The notes under the pieces are model-generated. The model was not told the DNA's origin and searched no databases. It worked only from the letters and a program-made list of their open reading frames with translations. DNA of 64,000 nucleotides from the NCBI RefSeq assembly GCF_008692035.1, contig NZ_VTFG01000001.1, positions 2,418,001-2,482,000 on the forward strand, read 5' to 3'. Each line of letters begins with the position of its first letter. Positions within the stretch are counted from its first letter, which is position 1. This DNA comes from Pseudomonas marginalis. GTDB taxonomy: Bacteria; Pseudomonadota; Gammaproteobacteria; Pseudomonadales; Pseudomonadaceae. This document shows, piece after piece, positions 28,293-37,774 of this stretch. The position numbers were made by a program, and so were the translations under genes.

Positions 28293-29266
28293 CTACGTTC
28301 TGGAGTCTGTATGTCACAGTCCTCAGCCTGGGTACCATCTTCGCCTTGACCTGGCTGCTGCTGTCGACCCGCAAGGGCCAGCGCGCCGAGCAGACCGACG
28401 AGACCGTCGGCCACTCGTTCGACGGCATCGAGGAGTACGACAACCCGCTGCCCAAGTGGTGGTTCATGCTGTTCGTCGGCACCATCGTCTTCGCCCTTGG
28501 CTACCTGGTGCTCTACCCCGGCCTGGGCAATTGGAAAGGCCTGCTGCCGGGCTACAACTACCTCGACAACGACAAGCAAACCCCGTTCGCCAACGGCCAG
28601 ACCGGCTGGACCGGCGTGCACGAATGGGAAAAGGAAATGGCCAGGTCGGACGCCAAGTTCGGGCCGATCTTCGCCAAATTCGCGTCGATGCCGATTGAAG
28701 ATGTCGCCAAGGACCCGCAAGCCCTGAAGATGGGCGGTCGCCTGTTCGCCTCCAACTGTTCGGTGTGCCACGGCTCCGACGCCAAGGGCGCCTATGGCTT
28801 CCCCAACCTGACCGACGCCGATTGGCGCTGGGGTGGCGAACCGGCGACCATCAAGGAAACCATCATGAAGGGCCGCCATGCCGTCATGCCGGCCTGGCTG
28901 GACATCCTCAAGGAGCAAGGCGTCAGCGACGTCGCCGCGTTCGTCGTCACCAACCTCGACGGCCGCAAGCTGCCGGAAGGCGTGAAAGCCGATGTGGCCA
29001 ACGGCGAGAAACTCTTCGCCGCCAACTGCGTGGCCTGCCACGGCCCCGCCGGCAAGGGCACTCCCGCCATGGGCGCGCCGGACCTGACCCACCCGGGTGC
29101 ATTCATCTACGGTTCGAGCTTCGCCCAACTGCAGCAGACCATCCGTTGGGGCCGCCAGGGCCAGATGCCTGCGCAGGAGCAACTGCAAGGCAACGACAAG
29201 GTGCACTTGCTCGCGGCGTATGTTTACAGCTTGTCCCATGGGGATAAGAAGGCCGAAGAGCAGTAA
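28289..29266 (+). CDS. ccoP: cbb3-type cytochrome c oxidase subunit III, di-haem (copy 2)
   Basis: A 325-residue di-haem cytochrome with haem sites CSVCH and CVACH. Compared with copy 1 it has an added segment [17 protein letters not shown] after the second transmembrane helix. The rest of the protein aligns closely. It ends the second cco operon and is followed by a strong intrinsic terminator. Confidence 0.96.
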   Translation: MTTFWSLYVTVLSLGTIFALTWLLLSTRKGQRAEQTDETVGHSFDGIEEYDNPLPKWWFMLFVGTIVFALGYLVLYPGLGNWKGLLPGYNYLDNDKQTPFANGQTGWTGVHEWEKEMARSDAKFGPIFAKFASMPIEDVAKDPQALKMGGRLFASNCSVCHGSDAKGAYGFPNLTDADWRWGGEPATIKETIMKGRHAVMPAWLDILKEQGVSDVAAFVVTNLDGRKLPEGVKADVANGEKLFAANCVACHGPAGKGTPAMGAPDLTHPGAFIYGSSFAQLQQTIRWGRQGQMPAQEQLQGNDKVHLLAAYVYSLSHGDKKAEEQ

Positions 29267-29284
29267 GGCTCTCGGAAACAAAAG

Positions 29285-29316
29285 AGCCCCGCCCAGCGAA
29301 AGCTGGCGGGGCTTTT
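29285..29316 (+). terminator. intrinsic terminator of the second cco operon
   Basis: AGCCCCGCC(C)AGC pairs with GCTGGCGGGGCT around GAAA, with one bulged C, and is followed by TTTTT. It lies 18 bases after the ccoP-2 stop. Confidence 0.9.
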
Positions 29317-29353
29317 TCATTTCCAAGGCCGTGCCCCCCATGGGAAAAGCACG

Positions 29354-29386
29354 TTGACCGCTTGTAGCTTTAGGCTTGTGGCTTGC
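29354..29386. repeat. AGCTT-type intergenic repeat fragment
   Basis: GCTTGTAGCTTTAGGCTTGT and following bases resemble the repeat units at 2934-3012. It lies between the cco terminator and the toxin-antitoxin operator and may mark the edge of an inserted module. Confidence 0.4.
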
Positions 29387-29395
29387 CAAGGCCAA

Positions 29396-29411
29396 GTAGT
29401 AACGTAACTAC
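29396..29411 (+). promoter_or_regulatory. palindromic operator of the toxin-antitoxin pair
   Basis: GTAGTAACGTAACTAC, a 16-base dyad in which seven of eight base pairs match. It lies 28 bases before the antitoxin ATG, where autoregulatory Phd/YefM-type antitoxins bind. Operator assignment is by position and symmetry only. Confidence 0.55.
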
Positions 29412-29439
29412 ATTCAACCCGCTCCAGGGGAGGCGCACC

Positions 29440-29694
29440 ATGACTTTCACCACCATTTCCAGTCGCGAATTCAATCAAGACACAAGCGGTGCCAAAAAAG
29501 CCGCTCGCCAAGGCCCGGTTTTTATCACCGATCGCGGCAAGCCTGCCCATGTACTGCTAAGCATTGAGGACTACCAAAAGCTGACAGGTCGCAATGCCAA
29601 CATCGTTGACCTGCTGGTGATGCCGGAAGCGGCCGATATCGACTTTGAAACCGAACGTGCCGTGATCACTCATCGACCCGTGGACCTCTCTTGA
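29440..29694 (+). CDS. Phd/YefM-family antitoxin
   Basis: An 84-residue protein, MTFTTISSREFNQDTSGAKK, with the Phd/YefM N-terminal DNA-binding fold (RGKPAHVLLSIEDYQKL is the family signature). The C-terminus (DIDFETERAVITHRPVDLS) would wrap the toxin. ATG at 29440 has GGGGAGG six bases upstream; earlier in-frame codons lack a site. Its stop overlaps the toxin start. It should neutralise the PIN nuclease and repress its own promoter at the palindrome upstream. Confidence 0.9.
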   Translation: MTFTTISSREFNQDTSGAKKAARQGPVFITDRGKPAHVLLSIEDYQKLTGRNANIVDLLVMPEAADIDFETERAVITHRPVDLS

Positions 29695-30104
29695 TGTATC
29701 TACTCGACACCAACGTCATCTCTGAACTGCGTAAACCCCAGGCTGATGCAAACGTGGTCGCCTGGGCCAAAAGTGTCAGCGCACCGCGTATGTTTATTTC
29801 GGCAATCACCCTGAAAGAATTGGAAACCGGGGTCTTGCGCATTGAGCGGCGCGACCCGGCTCAGGGGAAGGTGTTGCGAACCTGGCTCAAGCGTCATGTG
29901 ATGCCGGCCTTTGATGCCAGAATCCTGCCCGTCGATGCTGCAGTCGCGTTGCGTTGCGCACACTTGCATATGCCGGACCGCGCCAATGAAAGTGACGCAT
30001 TGATTGCCGCGACCGCGCTGGTGCATGGGCTCACGGTTGTCACGCGCAACGTCAGCGATTTCAAATCCAGCGGCGTTCCACTGATCAATCCTTGGGACGA
30101 ATGA
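29694..30104 (+). CDS. PIN-domain toxin (VapC/FitB-like)
   Basis: A 136-residue ribonuclease-type toxin. The PIN acidic residues are visible: aspartate in MYLLDTNVISELRKP, glutamate in LKELETGVL and aspartate in ESDALIAATALVHGLTVVTRN. FitB/VapC toxins usually cleave tRNA or other RNA. ATG at 29694 shares its A with the antitoxin stop; a TTG three bases earlier is less likely. The pair is an insertion relative to the gene order known in P. aeruginosa, where ccoG directly follows the cco operons. Confidence 0.92.
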   Translation: MYLLDTNVISELRKPQADANVVAWAKSVSAPRMFISAITLKELETGVLRIERRDPAQGKVLRTWLKRHVMPAFDARILPVDAAVALRCAHLHMPDRANESDALIAATALVHGLTVVTRNVSDFKSSGVPLINPWDE

Positions 30105-30140
30105 CCGCTTCCTCCACGAAAACCGTCCATACTTCCCAAG

Positions 30141-30174
30141 TCAATTGATCCAGGTCACGTACACCATCAATTGA
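30141..30174 (+). promoter_or_regulatory. inverted repeat with ANR-like half site before ccoG
   Basis: TCAATTGAT (30141-30149) and ATCAATTGA (30166-30174) form a perfect nine-base inverted repeat with a 16-base spacer. TTGAT-CCAG-GTCAC (30145-30158) overlaps the first arm and matches nine of ten ANR positions. It lies about 140-170 bases before ccoG. ccoG may therefore be ANR-controlled or bound by another regulator of similar symmetry. Confidence 0.45.
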
Positions 30175-30311
30175 TTTCCCCCAACGCGACCAAAGGTCGC
30201 ACCCTTTGAGCACCATCGGGGGCGTATCATTACGCCACTGCAAGACCCTTAATTTGACCCCGGTTGGCACGTACTGGCCGAGGCAAATCTCCACCGCCGT
30301 GGGATGCAATG

Positions 30312-31739
<1,428 letters not shown>

Positions 31740-31754
31740 CGAGAGAACTGAACA

Positions 31755-32294
31755 ATGCCCGTAGCCACTGCCGCAAGCCCCTGGTACAAGCACCTCTGGC
31801 CCTGGATCATCATTGGGATCCTGGCCTGCTCGGTGACCTTGACCTTGTCCATGGTGACCATCGCGGTGAACAACCCGGACAACCTGGTCAACGACAACTA
31901 CTACGAGGCCGGCAAAGGCATCAACCGCTCCCTGGACCGCGAACGGTTGGCCCAGACCCTGCAACTGCGCGCCAAGCTGCACCTGGATGAGCTGACCGGC
32001 GAAGTCGAACTGCAACTCACCGGCTACAGCAACCCGAACAACCTGGAACTGAACCTCATCTCCCCGACCCAGCCGGAGAAGGATCGCAAGATCAACCTGA
32101 CCCGCAGCGACAGCGAACCGGGCCGCTACATCGGCCAGGTCACCGACAAGGTCGAAGGCCGCCGCTTCGTGGAATTGCTGGGCGTGGAAGGCGACAGGAC
32201 CTGGCGCCTGTTCGAGGAAGAAGAAGTCAGCCACGACAAGGACTTGCTGCTGGGTGATGAACCGTTGCAGGGTGCTGAAGACCTGAAAAAATAG
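31755..32294 (+). CDS. ccoH: cbb3 oxidase assembly protein CcoH (FixH family)
   Basis: A 179-residue protein with one N-terminal helix (HLWPWIIIGILACSVTLTLSM) and a periplasmic domain that includes DNYYEAGKGINRSLDRER, conserved in FixH. It is needed for assembly or stability of the cbb3 complex. It lies 15 bases after ccoG and eight before ccoI, in one operon. Confidence 0.92.
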   Translation: MPVATAASPWYKHLWPWIIIGILACSVTLTLSMVTIAVNNPDNLVNDNYYEAGKGINRSLDRERLAQTLQLRAKLHLDELTGEVELQLTGYSNPNNLELNLISPTQPEKDRKINLTRSDSEPGRYIGQVTDKVEGRRFVELLGVEGDRTWRLFEEEEVSHDKDLLLGDEPLQGAEDLKK

Positions 32295-32302
32295 CAGCGC
32301 CC

Positions 32303-34753
32303 ATGACCAGCCCAACCCCCTGCTACCACTGCGCCCTGCCCGTCCCGTCCGGCAGTCGCTTCACCGCCGTGATCCTCGGCGAGCGCCGCGAGCTGTGCTG
32401 CCCCGGCTGCCAGGCCGTGGCCGAAGCGATTGTGGCCGGTGGGTTGGAAAGCTATTACCAGCACCGCAGCGAAGCCTCGGCCAATCCCGAGACGCTGCCG
32501 GTGCAACTGGTGGACGAACTGGCGCTGTATGACCGCGCCGACGTGCAAAAACCCTTCGTGCACCATGAAGGCGAGCTCGCCGAAACCACCTTGTTGATGG
32601 AAGGCATCAGTTGCGCCGCCTGTGGCTGGTTGATCGAGAAACACCTGCGCAGCCTGCCCGCCGTGGCCGAGGCGCGGCTGAACCTGTCCAACCATCGCCT
32701 GCAGGTGCGCTGGGCCGACGGGCAATTGCCGTTGAGCCAGTTGCTCAGTGAACTGCGCCATATCGGCTATGCCGCCCACCCGTATCAAGCGGACCGTGCG
32801 GCCGAGCAACTGGCCAGCGAGAACCGCCTGGCCCTGCGCCAGCTGGGGGTCGCCGGGCTGCTGTGGTTCCAGGCGATGATGGCGACCATGGCCACCTGGC
32901 CGGAATTCAATATCGACCTGAGCCCCGAGCTGCATGTGATCCTGCGCTGGGTGGCGATGTTTCTGACCACCCCCATCGTGTTCTACAGCTGTGCGCCGTT
33001 CTTCAAGGGCGCCATGCGCGACGTGCGTACGCGTCACCTGACCATGGACGTGTCGGTGTCCCTGGCCATTGGCGGGGCTTACCTGGCCGGGATCTGGACC
33101 GCAATCACCGGCGTGGGCGAGTTGTATTTCGATGCGGTGGGCATGTTTGCGCTGTTCCTGCTGGCAGGTCGCTACCTGGAGCGCCGTGCCCGGGAGCGCA
33201 CGGCCGCCGCCACCGCGCAGTTGGTCAACCTGCTGCCCGCCTCATGCCTGCGCCTCAAAGGTGACGGCCAGAGCGAACGTATTCTCTTGAGCGAACTGGC
33301 GCTGGGCGACCGCGTGCTGGTGCATCCGGGCGCGGTTCTGCCGGCAGATGGGGTGATCCTCGACGGCCGCTCCAGCATCGATGAGTCGCTGCTCACCGGG
33401 GAGTACCTGCCGCTGCCGCGCCAAACCGGGGATGCGGTCACTGCCGGCACGCTGAACGTCGAAGGCGCGTTGACCGTCGAAGTGCGCGCCCTGGGCCATG
33501 AGACCCGCCTGTCCGCCATCGTGCGCCTGCTGGAGCGGGCCCAGGCCGAGAAGCCGCGCCTGGCGCAGATCGCCGACCGCGCCGCGCAGTGGTTCCTGTT
33601 GTGTTCGCTGATTGCCGCGGCGGTGATCGGCCTGTTGTGGTGGGAGCTGGATTCATCGCGGGCGTTCTGGATCGTGCTGGCGATGCTGGTCGCCACCTGC
33701 CCCTGCGCGTTGTCCCTGGCCACGCCGACCGCCCTCACCGCCGCCACCGGCACCCTGCACAAGCTCGGGCTATTGCTGACCCGTGGCCATGTGCTCGAAG
33801 GCCTGAACCAGATCGACACGGTGATCTTCGACAAGACAGGCACCCTCACCGAAGGCCGCCTGGCGTTGAAAGCGATCCGGCCCCTGGCCACTCTGAACAG
33901 TGACGAATGCCTGGGCCTCGCCGCCGCCCTGGAAAACCGCTCCGAACACCCGATTGCCCGCGCCTTCGGGCGTGCGCCGCTGGCCGCCGACGAGGTGCTC
34001 AGTTCCCCGGGCCTTGGCCTGGAGGGCCGTGTCGGCACACGCCAGTTACGCATCGGCCAGCCGGGGTTTGTTTGTGCACTCAGTGGGTGCCCGATTCCCG
34101 CCGCTCCGGAGGATGACGGCCAATGGCTGCTGCTGGGCGACGGCGACGGTGCCCTTGCCTGGTTCGTCCTCGACGACCGCCTGCGCAGCGATGCCCCTGC
34201 CCTGCTGGCCGCCTGCAAGGCGCGTGGTTGGCGCACGCTGCTGCTGTCGGGGGACAGTTCGCCGATGGTCGCCAGCGTCGCCGCTGAACTGGGCATCGAT
34301 GAAGCCCACGGCGGCCTGCGCCCAGACGACAAGCTCCACGTGCTGCAACAACTGCACAAGGAAGGCCGCAAGGTGCTGATGCTCGGCGATGGCGTCAACG
34401 ATGTGCCGGTGCTGGCCGCCGCCGACATCAGCGTGGCCATGGGCTCGGCCACCGACCTGGCCAAGACCAGCGCCGATGCGGTGCTGCTGTCCAACCGCCT
34501 GGATGCCCTGGTGCAGGCCTTTACCCTGGCACGACGCACCCGTCGGGTGATCATTGAAAACCTGCTGTGGGCGGGACTGTACAATGGCCTTATGCTGCCG
34601 TTTGCCGCCCTCGGTTGGATCACCCCGATCTGGGCGGCGATCGGCATGTCCCTCAGTTCGTTGACCGTGGTGCTCAACGCCCTGCGCCTGACTCGCCTGC
34701 CGAGTGCGCAGGCCACAAGCGCCCCTTTGGTAACCCGCCCGCTGCCGGCTTGA
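32303..34753 (+). CDS. ccoI: Copper-translocating P1B-type ATPase CcoI
   Basis: An 816-residue P-type ATPase that moves copper across the inner membrane for cbb3 assembly. The N-terminus has CYHC and CCPGCQ, then a metal-binding domain with CAACGWLIEK. Membrane motif CPCALSLATPTA is the copper-site CPC. DKTGTLTEG holds the phosphorylated aspartate and GDGVNDVPVLAAADISVAMG the hinge. Length and the cysteine-rich N-terminus fit CcoI rather than CopA. It lies between ccoH and ccoS. Confidence 0.95.
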   Translation: MTSPTPCYHCALPVPSGSRFTAVILGERRELCCPGCQAVAEAIVAGGLESYYQHRSEASANPETLPVQLVDELALYDRADVQKPFVHHEGELAETTLLMEGISCAACGWLIEKHLRSLPAVAEARLNLSNHRLQVRWADGQLPLSQLLSELRHIGYAAHPYQADRAAEQLASENRLALRQLGVAGLLWFQAMMATMATWPEFNIDLSPELHVILRWVAMFLTTPIVFYSCAPFFKGAMRDVRTRHLTMDVSVSLAIGGAYLAGIWTAITGVGELYFDAVGMFALFLLAGRYLERRARERTAAATAQLVNLLPASCLRLKGDGQSERILLSELALGDRVLVHPGAVLPADGVILDGRSSIDESLLTGEYLPLPRQTGDAVTAGTLNVEGALTVEVRALGHETRLSAIVRLLERAQAEKPRLAQIADRAAQWFLLCSLIAAAVIGLLWWELDSSRAFWIVLAMLVATCPCALSLATPTALTAATGTLHKLGLLLTRGHVLEGLNQIDTVIFDKTGTLTEGRLALKAIRPLATLNSDECLGLAAALENRSEHPIARAFGRAPLAADEVLSSPGLGLEGRVGTRQLRIGQPGFVCALSGCPIPAAPEDDGQWLLLGDGDGALAWFVLDDRLRSDAPALLAACKARGWRTLLLSGDSSPMVASVAAELGIDEAHGGLRPDDKLHVLQQLHKEGRKVLMLGDGVNDVPVLAAADISVAMGSATDLAKTSADAVLLSNRLDALVQAFTLARRTRRVIIENLLWAGLYNGLMLPFAALGWITPIWAAIGMSLSSLTVVLNALRLTRLPSAQATSAPLVTRPLPA

Positions 34754-34775
34754 GCCGCGCGGGCATGGAGTGCAG

Positions 34776-34994
34776 ATGCCAGCTCTATACGTGATGATTC
34801 CGGCGGCGCTGCTGTTAGTGGGCGTGGCCATCTACATCTTCTTCTGGGCGGTGGACAGCGGCCAGTACGACGACCTCGACGGCCCGGCCCACAGCGTGCT
34901 GTTCGACGACCAGGACCCCAACCACCTGGCGGCCGTGGACGAAGCCAACGGCCCCGAGCAACCGCCCGTGCCCAAAGACCCGCCCCATGCTTGA
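34776..34994 (+). CDS. ccoS: cbb3 oxidase maturation protein CcoS
   Basis: A 72-residue membrane protein with one helix (VMIPAALLLVGVAIYIFFWAV) followed by DSGQYDDLDGPAHSVLFDDQ, the CcoS signature. It helps insert cofactors into the oxidase. ATG at 34776 has GGAG five bases upstream; GTG at 34770 is less likely. It overlaps the next gene by eight bases. Confidence 0.93.
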   Translation: MPALYVMIPAALLLVGVAIYIFFWAVDSGQYDDLDGPAHSVLFDDQDPNHLAAVDEANGPEQPPVPKDPPHA

Positions 34995-35670
34995 GCTGGC
35001 GCCGCTGCTGGTCTCTGCGCTGATCCTCGGCCTGCTGGGCGGCGGCCATTGCCTGGGCATGTGCGGCGGGCTGATGGGCGCGCTGACCCTGGCGATTCCC
35101 AAGGAACAACGCAGCCGTCGATTCCGCCTGCTGCTGGCGTACAACCTGGGGCGCATCCTCAGCTATGCCAGCGCCGGGTTATTGATCGGCCTCGCCGGCT
35201 GGGCGGTGGCCAACAGCCCGGCGGCCCTGTTCATGCGTGTGCTCGCCGGGTTGCTGTTGATCTGCATGGGGCTGTACCTGGCCGGTTGGTGGAGCGGCCT
35301 CACCCGCATCGAAAGCCTCGGGCGCGGCCTGTGGCGCTGCATACAGCCCGTCGCCAACCGTTTGCTGCCGGTGTCCAGCCTGCCCCGCGCGCTGCTGCTG
35401 GGCGCGCTGTGGGGCTGGTTGCCGTGCGGGCTGGTCTACAGCACCCTGCTGTGGGCCGCCAGCCAGGGTAATGCGCTGGACAGTGCGCTGCTGATGCTGG
35501 CTTTTGGCTTAGGCACATGGCCAGTACTGCTGGCGACCGGGTTGGCGGCCGAACGCGTGACCGCGTTATTGCGCAAGCGCAGCGTGCGTATGGCCGGGGG
35601 CCTGCTGGTGATTATTTTCGGTATCTGGACCCTGCCAGGTCCGCACCAGCACTGGCTGATGGGCCATTAA
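34987..35670 (+). CDS. Sulfite exporter TauE/SafE-like membrane protein
   Basis: A 227-residue polytopic membrane protein with about six helices. HCLGMCGGLMGAL near residue 20 and WGWLPCGLVYSTL near residue 147 are two cysteine-containing motifs typical of the UreH/DsbD-like branch of the TauE family. The conserved place after ccoS in pseudomonads suggests a role in copper or thiol handling during oxidase maturation, which is inference. It overlaps ccoS by eight bases and is the last gene before the hemN promoter. Confidence 0.85.
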   Translation: MLELAPLLVSALILGLLGGGHCLGMCGGLMGALTLAIPKEQRSRRFRLLLAYNLGRILSYASAGLLIGLAGWAVANSPAALFMRVLAGLLLICMGLYLAGWWSGLTRIESLGRGLWRCIQPVANRLLPVSSLPRALLLGALWGWLPCGLVYSTLLWAASQGNALDSALLMLAFGLGTWPVLLATGLAAERVTALLRKRSVRMAGGLLVIIFGIWTLPGPHQHWLMGH

Positions 35671-35699
35671 AAGGCTATGTGGCATAGCGCCGCTCCCCG

Positions 35700-35741
35700 T
35701 TGATGCAAATCAAGATGCCCTACCGGCCACGCCCCTAGACT
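35700..35741 (+). promoter_or_regulatory. ANR-dependent promoter of hemN
   Basis: A perfect ANR box TTGAT-GCAA-ATCAA (35700-35713) and a -10 TAGACT (35736-35741). If transcription starts at 35748, seven bases after the -10, the box is centred at -41.5, the exact place for class II FNR/ANR activation. Confidence 0.85.
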
Positions 35742-35772
35742 CGGCTCACTAGCCTATCCGGGGAATGCCCGC

Positions 35773-37155
35773 ATGCTCGACGCCATTCGTTGGGACCCAC
35801 ATCTGATTCAACGCTACGACCTGGCGGGACCGCGCTACACGTCCTACCCCACCGCCGTACAATTCGACAGCCAGGTCGGCACCTTCGACCTGCTCCACGC
35901 CCTGCGCGAAAGCCGCAAGGCCACGCGACCGTTGTCGCTGTATGTGCATGTGCCGTTCTGCGCGAACATTTGCTACTACTGCGCGTGCAACAAGGTGATC
36001 ACCAAGGACCGCGGCCGCGCCCAGGCCTACCTGCAACGCCTGGAGCAGGAGATTCAGCTGGTGGCCTGCCACCTCGACCCGAAACAATCAGTCGAGCAAT
36101 TGCACTTCGGCGGCGGCACCCCGACCTTTCTCAGCCACGACGAACTGCGCCAGGTCATGGGCAGCCTGCGCCAGCACTTCAATCTGCTCGACGACGACTC
36201 CGGCGACTACAGCATCGAGATCGACCCGCGCGAAGCCGACTGGGCGACCATGGGCCTGCTGCGTGAACTCGGCTTCAACCGGGTGAGCATCGGCCTGCAA
36301 GACCTCGACCCCGACGTGCAGCGCGCGGTCAACCGCCTGCAAAGCCTGGAAGAAACCCGCGCGGTGATCGACGCCGCCCGCACCCTGCAGTTTCGCTCGA
36401 TCAATATCGACCTGATCTACGGCCTGCCCAAGCAGACGCCGATCAACTTCGCGCGCACCGTGGAGGAAGTGATCAAGCTGCAGCCGGACCGCCTGTCGGT
36501 GTTCAACTACGCGCATCTGCCGGAACGCTTCATGCCCCAACGCCGGATCAACAGCGAGGAGTTGCCGTCGCCGGAATCCAAACTGCTGATGCTGCAAACC
36601 ACCATCGAGCAACTGACCCAGGCCGGCTACCGCTATATCGGCATGGACCACTTCGCCCTGCCGGACGACGAACTCGCCATTGCCCAGGAAGAAGGCACGC
36701 TGCAACGTAACTTCCAGGGCTACACCACCCACGGCCATTGCGACCTGATCGGGCTCGGCGTGTCAGCCATCAGCCAGATCGGCGACCTGTATTGCCAGAA
36801 CAGCAGTGACCTGAACGGCTATCAGAACGCCCTGGCCAGCGCCCAACTGGCCACCAGCCGTGGCTTGCTGTGCACCACGGATGATCGGTTACGTCGGGAA
36901 GTGATCCAGCAGTTGATCTGCACGTTCAGCCTGGCCTTCGAGCAGATCGAACAGGCGTTCAACATCGATTTTCGCGGGTATTTCGACGAGGTCTGGCCGC
37001 AACTTGAGGCGATGGCGCAAGACGGCCTGATCGAACTGGATGCCCAAGGCATTCGCGTGCTGCCCGCCGGACGGCTGCTGGTGCGTTCAGTCTGCATGGT
37101 GTTCGATGCGTACCTGGAGCACCAGAACCGGCAGCGGTTTTCGCGGGTGATCTAG
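35773..37155 (+). CDS. hemN: Oxygen-independent coproporphyrinogen III dehydrogenase HemN
   Basis: Radical SAM enzyme of 460 residues that makes protoporphyrinogen IX without oxygen. The 4Fe-4S motif CANICYYCACNK is followed by FGGGTPTFLS and GFNRVSIGLQDLDPDVQRAVN, all diagnostic. Near the C-terminus GLIELD and YLEHQ fit the HemN domain. ATG at 35773 lies 25 bases after the predicted start point. It supplies haem for cbb3 oxidases at low oxygen and is placed in the same ANR circuit. Confidence 0.95.
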   Translation: MLDAIRWDPHLIQRYDLAGPRYTSYPTAVQFDSQVGTFDLLHALRESRKATRPLSLYVHVPFCANICYYCACNKVITKDRGRAQAYLQRLEQEIQLVACHLDPKQSVEQLHFGGGTPTFLSHDELRQVMGSLRQHFNLLDDDSGDYSIEIDPREADWATMGLLRELGFNRVSIGLQDLDPDVQRAVNRLQSLEETRAVIDAARTLQFRSINIDLIYGLPKQTPINFARTVEEVIKLQPDRLSVFNYAHLPERFMPQRRINSEELPSPESKLLMLQTTIEQLTQAGYRYIGMDHFALPDDELAIAQEEGTLQRNFQGYTTHGHCDLIGLGVSAISQIGDLYCQNSSDLNGYQNALASAQLATSRGLLCTTDDRLRREVIQQLICTFSLAFEQIEQAFNIDFRGYFDEVWPQLEAMAQDGLIELDAQGIRVLPAGRLLVRSVCMVFDAYLEHQNRQRFSRVI

Positions 37156-37623
37156 TTACATCGACAACGACGCGGCTTTGAGCGCGTCATCGGCGCTCAT
37201 GGTCTTCATCGCTTTGGCCAGAGAGGTCTGGGCCGTCATCAAACCTGCCTGCAACGAACTGATCGCGCCTTGCACATTGGCGGTCTTGGCCCGGGCCTGC
37301 TCCGGGGTCAAGCTTTTGTCTGCCGCGATCGCCTGAAGCTCAGCCATTTTCTCGGCGATCTGCTGTTTCAGCTTGCGGATCATTTTCAGCACCTCCTTGA
37401 CGTTATCGTCCAGGCCGCTGTCGTCGATATCGGCATTCGCGCTTTTGGGCGCCCCGGCCGCCTTGAACGCTGCGGCGGAAATAGTCACCGTCACCCCTTC
37501 AATCACCTTGGTTTCAGGCGCCGGCGCGGTCACGGGCAGCTTTTCCTCGGCCTCGGCAGCGGGCTTCAAGTCCTGCACGCTGGGTACACGGATGGCAGGG
37601 TTGTAAGCCGCGATAACAGACAT
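37156..37623 (-). CDS. hypothetical protein with predicted coiled coil
   Basis: A 155-residue protein, MSVIAAYNPAIRVPSVQDLK, with a proline/alanine-rich linker, a VTISAAAFKAAGA segment and a helical, coiled-coil-prone C-terminal half (VKEVLKMIRKLKQQIAEKMA to the end). No signal peptide or transmembrane helix is seen. ATG at 37623 has GGAG eight bases upstream; extension to 37716 lacks support. I do not recognise the family. It sits between hemN and anr, divergent from anr, and an unnamed gene is known in this place in P. aeruginosa, so it may belong to the same regulatory neighbourhood. Confidence 0.75.
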   Translation of the reverse strand: MSVIAAYNPAIRVPSVQDLKPAAEAEEKLPVTAPAPETKVIEGVTVTISAAAFKAAGAPKSANADIDDSGLDDNVKEVLKMIRKLKQQIAEKMAELQAIAADKSLTPEQARAKTANVQGAISSLQAGLMTAQTSLAKAMKTMSADDALKAASLSM

Positions 37624-37654
37624 GATCCGAGCTCCGAAGGGTAGATATGCAACT

Positions 37655-37703
37655 GTATCGGCAACGGTACAAAAAGCTTTATACCGTTGCCTGTTTTTTG
37701 TAC
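37655..37703. promoter_or_regulatory. overlapping dyads in the divergent promoter before anr
   Basis: GGCAACGGTA (37660-37669) pairs with TACCGTTGCC (37682-37691), a perfect ten-base dyad with a 12-base spacer. GTACAAAAA (37667-37675) pairs with TTTTTGTAC (37695-37703) as a second, overlapping dyad. A third, weaker TGTATCGG/CGGTACA symmetry overlaps the left arm. The block lies 72-120 bases before the anr ATG and 32-80 before the divergent gene. It could be a multi-site operator or mutually exclusive hairpins. Confidence 0.5.
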
Positions 37704-37774
37704 AGGCTGGCTTCACTGCCCACCAGTGCGGTACCCTTACGTCTTATGTGTGTTTTCCCACAAGGATTTAAGAA

